Source: Prevotella sp. (lineage in GTDB: Bacteria; Bacteroidota; Bacteroidia; Bacteroidales; Bacteroidaceae). From it: a stretch of DNA of 64,000 nt. Shown piece by piece: positions 62,942 to 64,000 of the stretch (the stretch's first letter is position 1; each line of letters opens with the position of its first letter). The DNA lies in contig JAFZSI010000072.1 of assembly GCA_017619445.1 (NCBI GenBank), forward strand, positions 1-64,000, written 5' to 3'. The position numbers and the translations under genes are program-made. The notes beneath the pieces are model-generated. The model was given only the letters and a program-made list of their open reading frames with translations. It was not told where the DNA came from and made no database searches.

Positions 62942-64000
62942 ATGATAAACTCCGCGGCTTTTCAAGGTAAGACGGCTGCATACTTCACATTGGGGTGCAA
63001 ACTGAACTTTTCCGAGACTTCCACCTTTGGTGAGATGCTTCGGCAGATGGGTGTGCGCACCGTGCAGAAGGGTGAGGAGGCGGACATCTGTCTGATTAAC
63101 ACTTGTTCGGTGACCGATGTTGCCGACCACAAGTGCCGTCAGGCTATCCACCGCATGGTGCGCGAGCATCCTGGCGCATTTGTGGTAGTGACGGGTTGCT
63201 ATGCGCAGTTAGAGCCAGTTGCCGTGAGCCGCATCCCAGGCGTGAGTCTTGTGCTGGGCTCAAACGAGAAGGCAAGCCTTGTGCAGTTTCTTTCGGATGC
63301 CTGGAGCCGCAGGGAAAAACAGAAACCGGATAATGAAGAAGCGCAGAACAGGGAAGAGGGCGCAGAGTATCATGTGGTGAAGACAAAGGAGATAAAGTCC
63401 TTTGCGCCGTCGTGCTCACGCGGCAACCGCACACGCTTTTTCCTGAAGGTACAGGACGGATGCAACTATTATTGCACGTATTGCACCATTCCCTTTGCCC
63501 GTGGCGTCTCGCGCAACCCAAGCATTGCGTCGTTGGTGGCTCAAGCCGAACAGGCCGCGAAGGATGGGGGCAAGGAGGTAGTGCTGACGGGCGTGAATAT
63601 CGGTGATTTTGGCCGTTCTACTGGCGAGCGTTTCATTGACCTTGTGAAAGCACTCGACCACGTGGAGGGCATCAGCAGGTTTCGCATCAGCAGCCTTGAA
63701 CCCGATTTGCTTGACGATGAGCTGATAGACTTCTGCGCGCAGAGCCGTGCTTTCATGCCACACTTCCATATACCCCTACAGTGTGGCAGCAACGAGGTGT
63801 TGCGGCTGATGCACCGACGCTATACCACGGAGTTGTTTGCTCACAAGATAGAGCTTATCAAGCAACGTATGCCCCATGCATTCATTGGTGTTGACGTCAT
63901 GGTAGGCACGCGCGGAGAACGGCCAGAGATGTTTGATGAGTGCTATGCATTTCTGAAATCACTCGACATCACCCAACTGCATGTGTTCCCATACTCGGAG
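62942..64000 (+). CDS. mtaB: tRNA t6A37 methylthiotransferase MtaB (partial, runs off the window)
   Basis: From the ATG at 62942 the frame is open to the right edge, giving at least 353 residues. UPF0004 domain cysteines C19 (TLGCKLN), C55 (INTCSV) and C86 (TGCYAQ) and the radical SAM triad C174-x3-C178-x2-C181 (QDGCNYYCTYC) are all present, as are VLTGVNIGDF and HFHIPLQCGS. MtaB adds a methylthio group to N6-threonylcarbamoyladenosine in tRNAs that read ANN codons. The TRAM-like C-terminal end lies outside the window. The related MiaB and RimO are less likely because the start TLGCKLN and lack of their specific motifs fit MtaB. Confidence 0.93.
   Translation, partial: MINSAAFQGKTAAYFTLGCKLNFSETSTFGEMLRQMGVRTVQKGEEADICLINTCSVTDVADHKCRQAIHRMVREHPGAFVVVTGCYAQLEPVAVSRIPGVSLVLGSNEKASLVQFLSDAWSRREKQKPDNEEAQNREEGAEYHVVKTKEIKSFAPSCSRGNRTRFFLKVQDGCNYYCTYCTIPFARGVSRNPSIASLVAQAEQAAKDGGKEVVLTGVNIGDFGRSTGERFIDLVKALDHVEGISRFRISSLEPDLLDDELIDFCAQSRAFMPHFHIPLQCGSNEVLRLMHRRYTTELFAHKIELIKQRMPHAFIGVDVMVGTRGERPEMFDECYAFLKSLDITQLHVFPYSE

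Overview
The window reads as a chromosomal segment from a Bacteroidales bacterium, most likely Prevotella/Segatella or a close relative. The support is: promoters of the Bacteroidetes type (TAnnTTTG at -7, TTG near -33, at least 19 candidates) with few Shine-Dalgarno-like sites; BspA-like leucine-rich repeat proteins; an ATP synthase operon that starts with atpD-atpC; TamL-type lipidated outer-membrane assembly protein; DUF4491 and DUF6261 proteins; a long bS16; and GDP-fucose synthesis genes. Gene identities rest on motif recognition alone, because no database search was possible.

Layout. 1-5.8 kb is a worn accessory island: an unknown small ORF, the C-terminal stump of a type III restriction subunit, then an intact two-gene cassette (AAA ATPase fused to a nuclease-like domain, and a RloC/PrrC-like AAA_13 protein with a zinc hook and an Arg/Glu/His nuclease-like triad), bracketed by two strong hairpins, then a truncated LRR gene. 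6-10.2 kb (minus strand) holds uxuB, uxuA, rlmH, a DUF4491 protein and tRNA-Lys(CTT). 10.2-16 kb holds two tandem BspA-like genes, a membrane protein and many dispersed repeats. 16-21.5 kb is an acetyltransferase and a GH127/GH146 plus GH115 pair for arabinoglucuronoxylan side chains; the glucuronate released is the kind of sugar that UxuA/UxuB act on after isomerisation. 21.5-28.6 kb has a secreted nitroreductase, a SpoU methyltransferase, tamL, a lipoprotein, a metallo-beta-lactamase-fold enzyme, a glycosyltransferase and rpsP. 28.7-33.8 kb is a glycan cluster (GT4, two GT2, a flippase). 33.9-43.2 kb is an ion antiporter and the complete nine-gene atp operon. 43.3-46.5 kb (minus) is an AmmeMemoRadiSam operon with a MEMO-AMMECR1 fusion and a secreted partner. 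47.7-53 kb has a DUF6261 protein, a FAD reductase, and manC-gmd-fcl for GDP-L-fucose. 53-59 kb (minus) has a DedA protein, a TPR protein, glnS and mltG, with a candidate small RNA and three kinds of repeats between glnS and mltG. 59-64 kb has a CBM20-GH77 glucanotransferase, a HAD phosphatase, a tiny repeat lipoprotein and the start of mtaB, which runs off the window.

The strongest leads for new biology are the RloC-like cassette, the MEMO-AMMECR1/radical SAM operon, and several families of dispersed palindromic repeats. One of these repeat families (centre GCCCTCCC-AAA-GGGAGGG) lies in frame inside otherwise intact genes. Another carries a fixed AAATTTTCTAGAAAATTT palindrome at four intergenic places.
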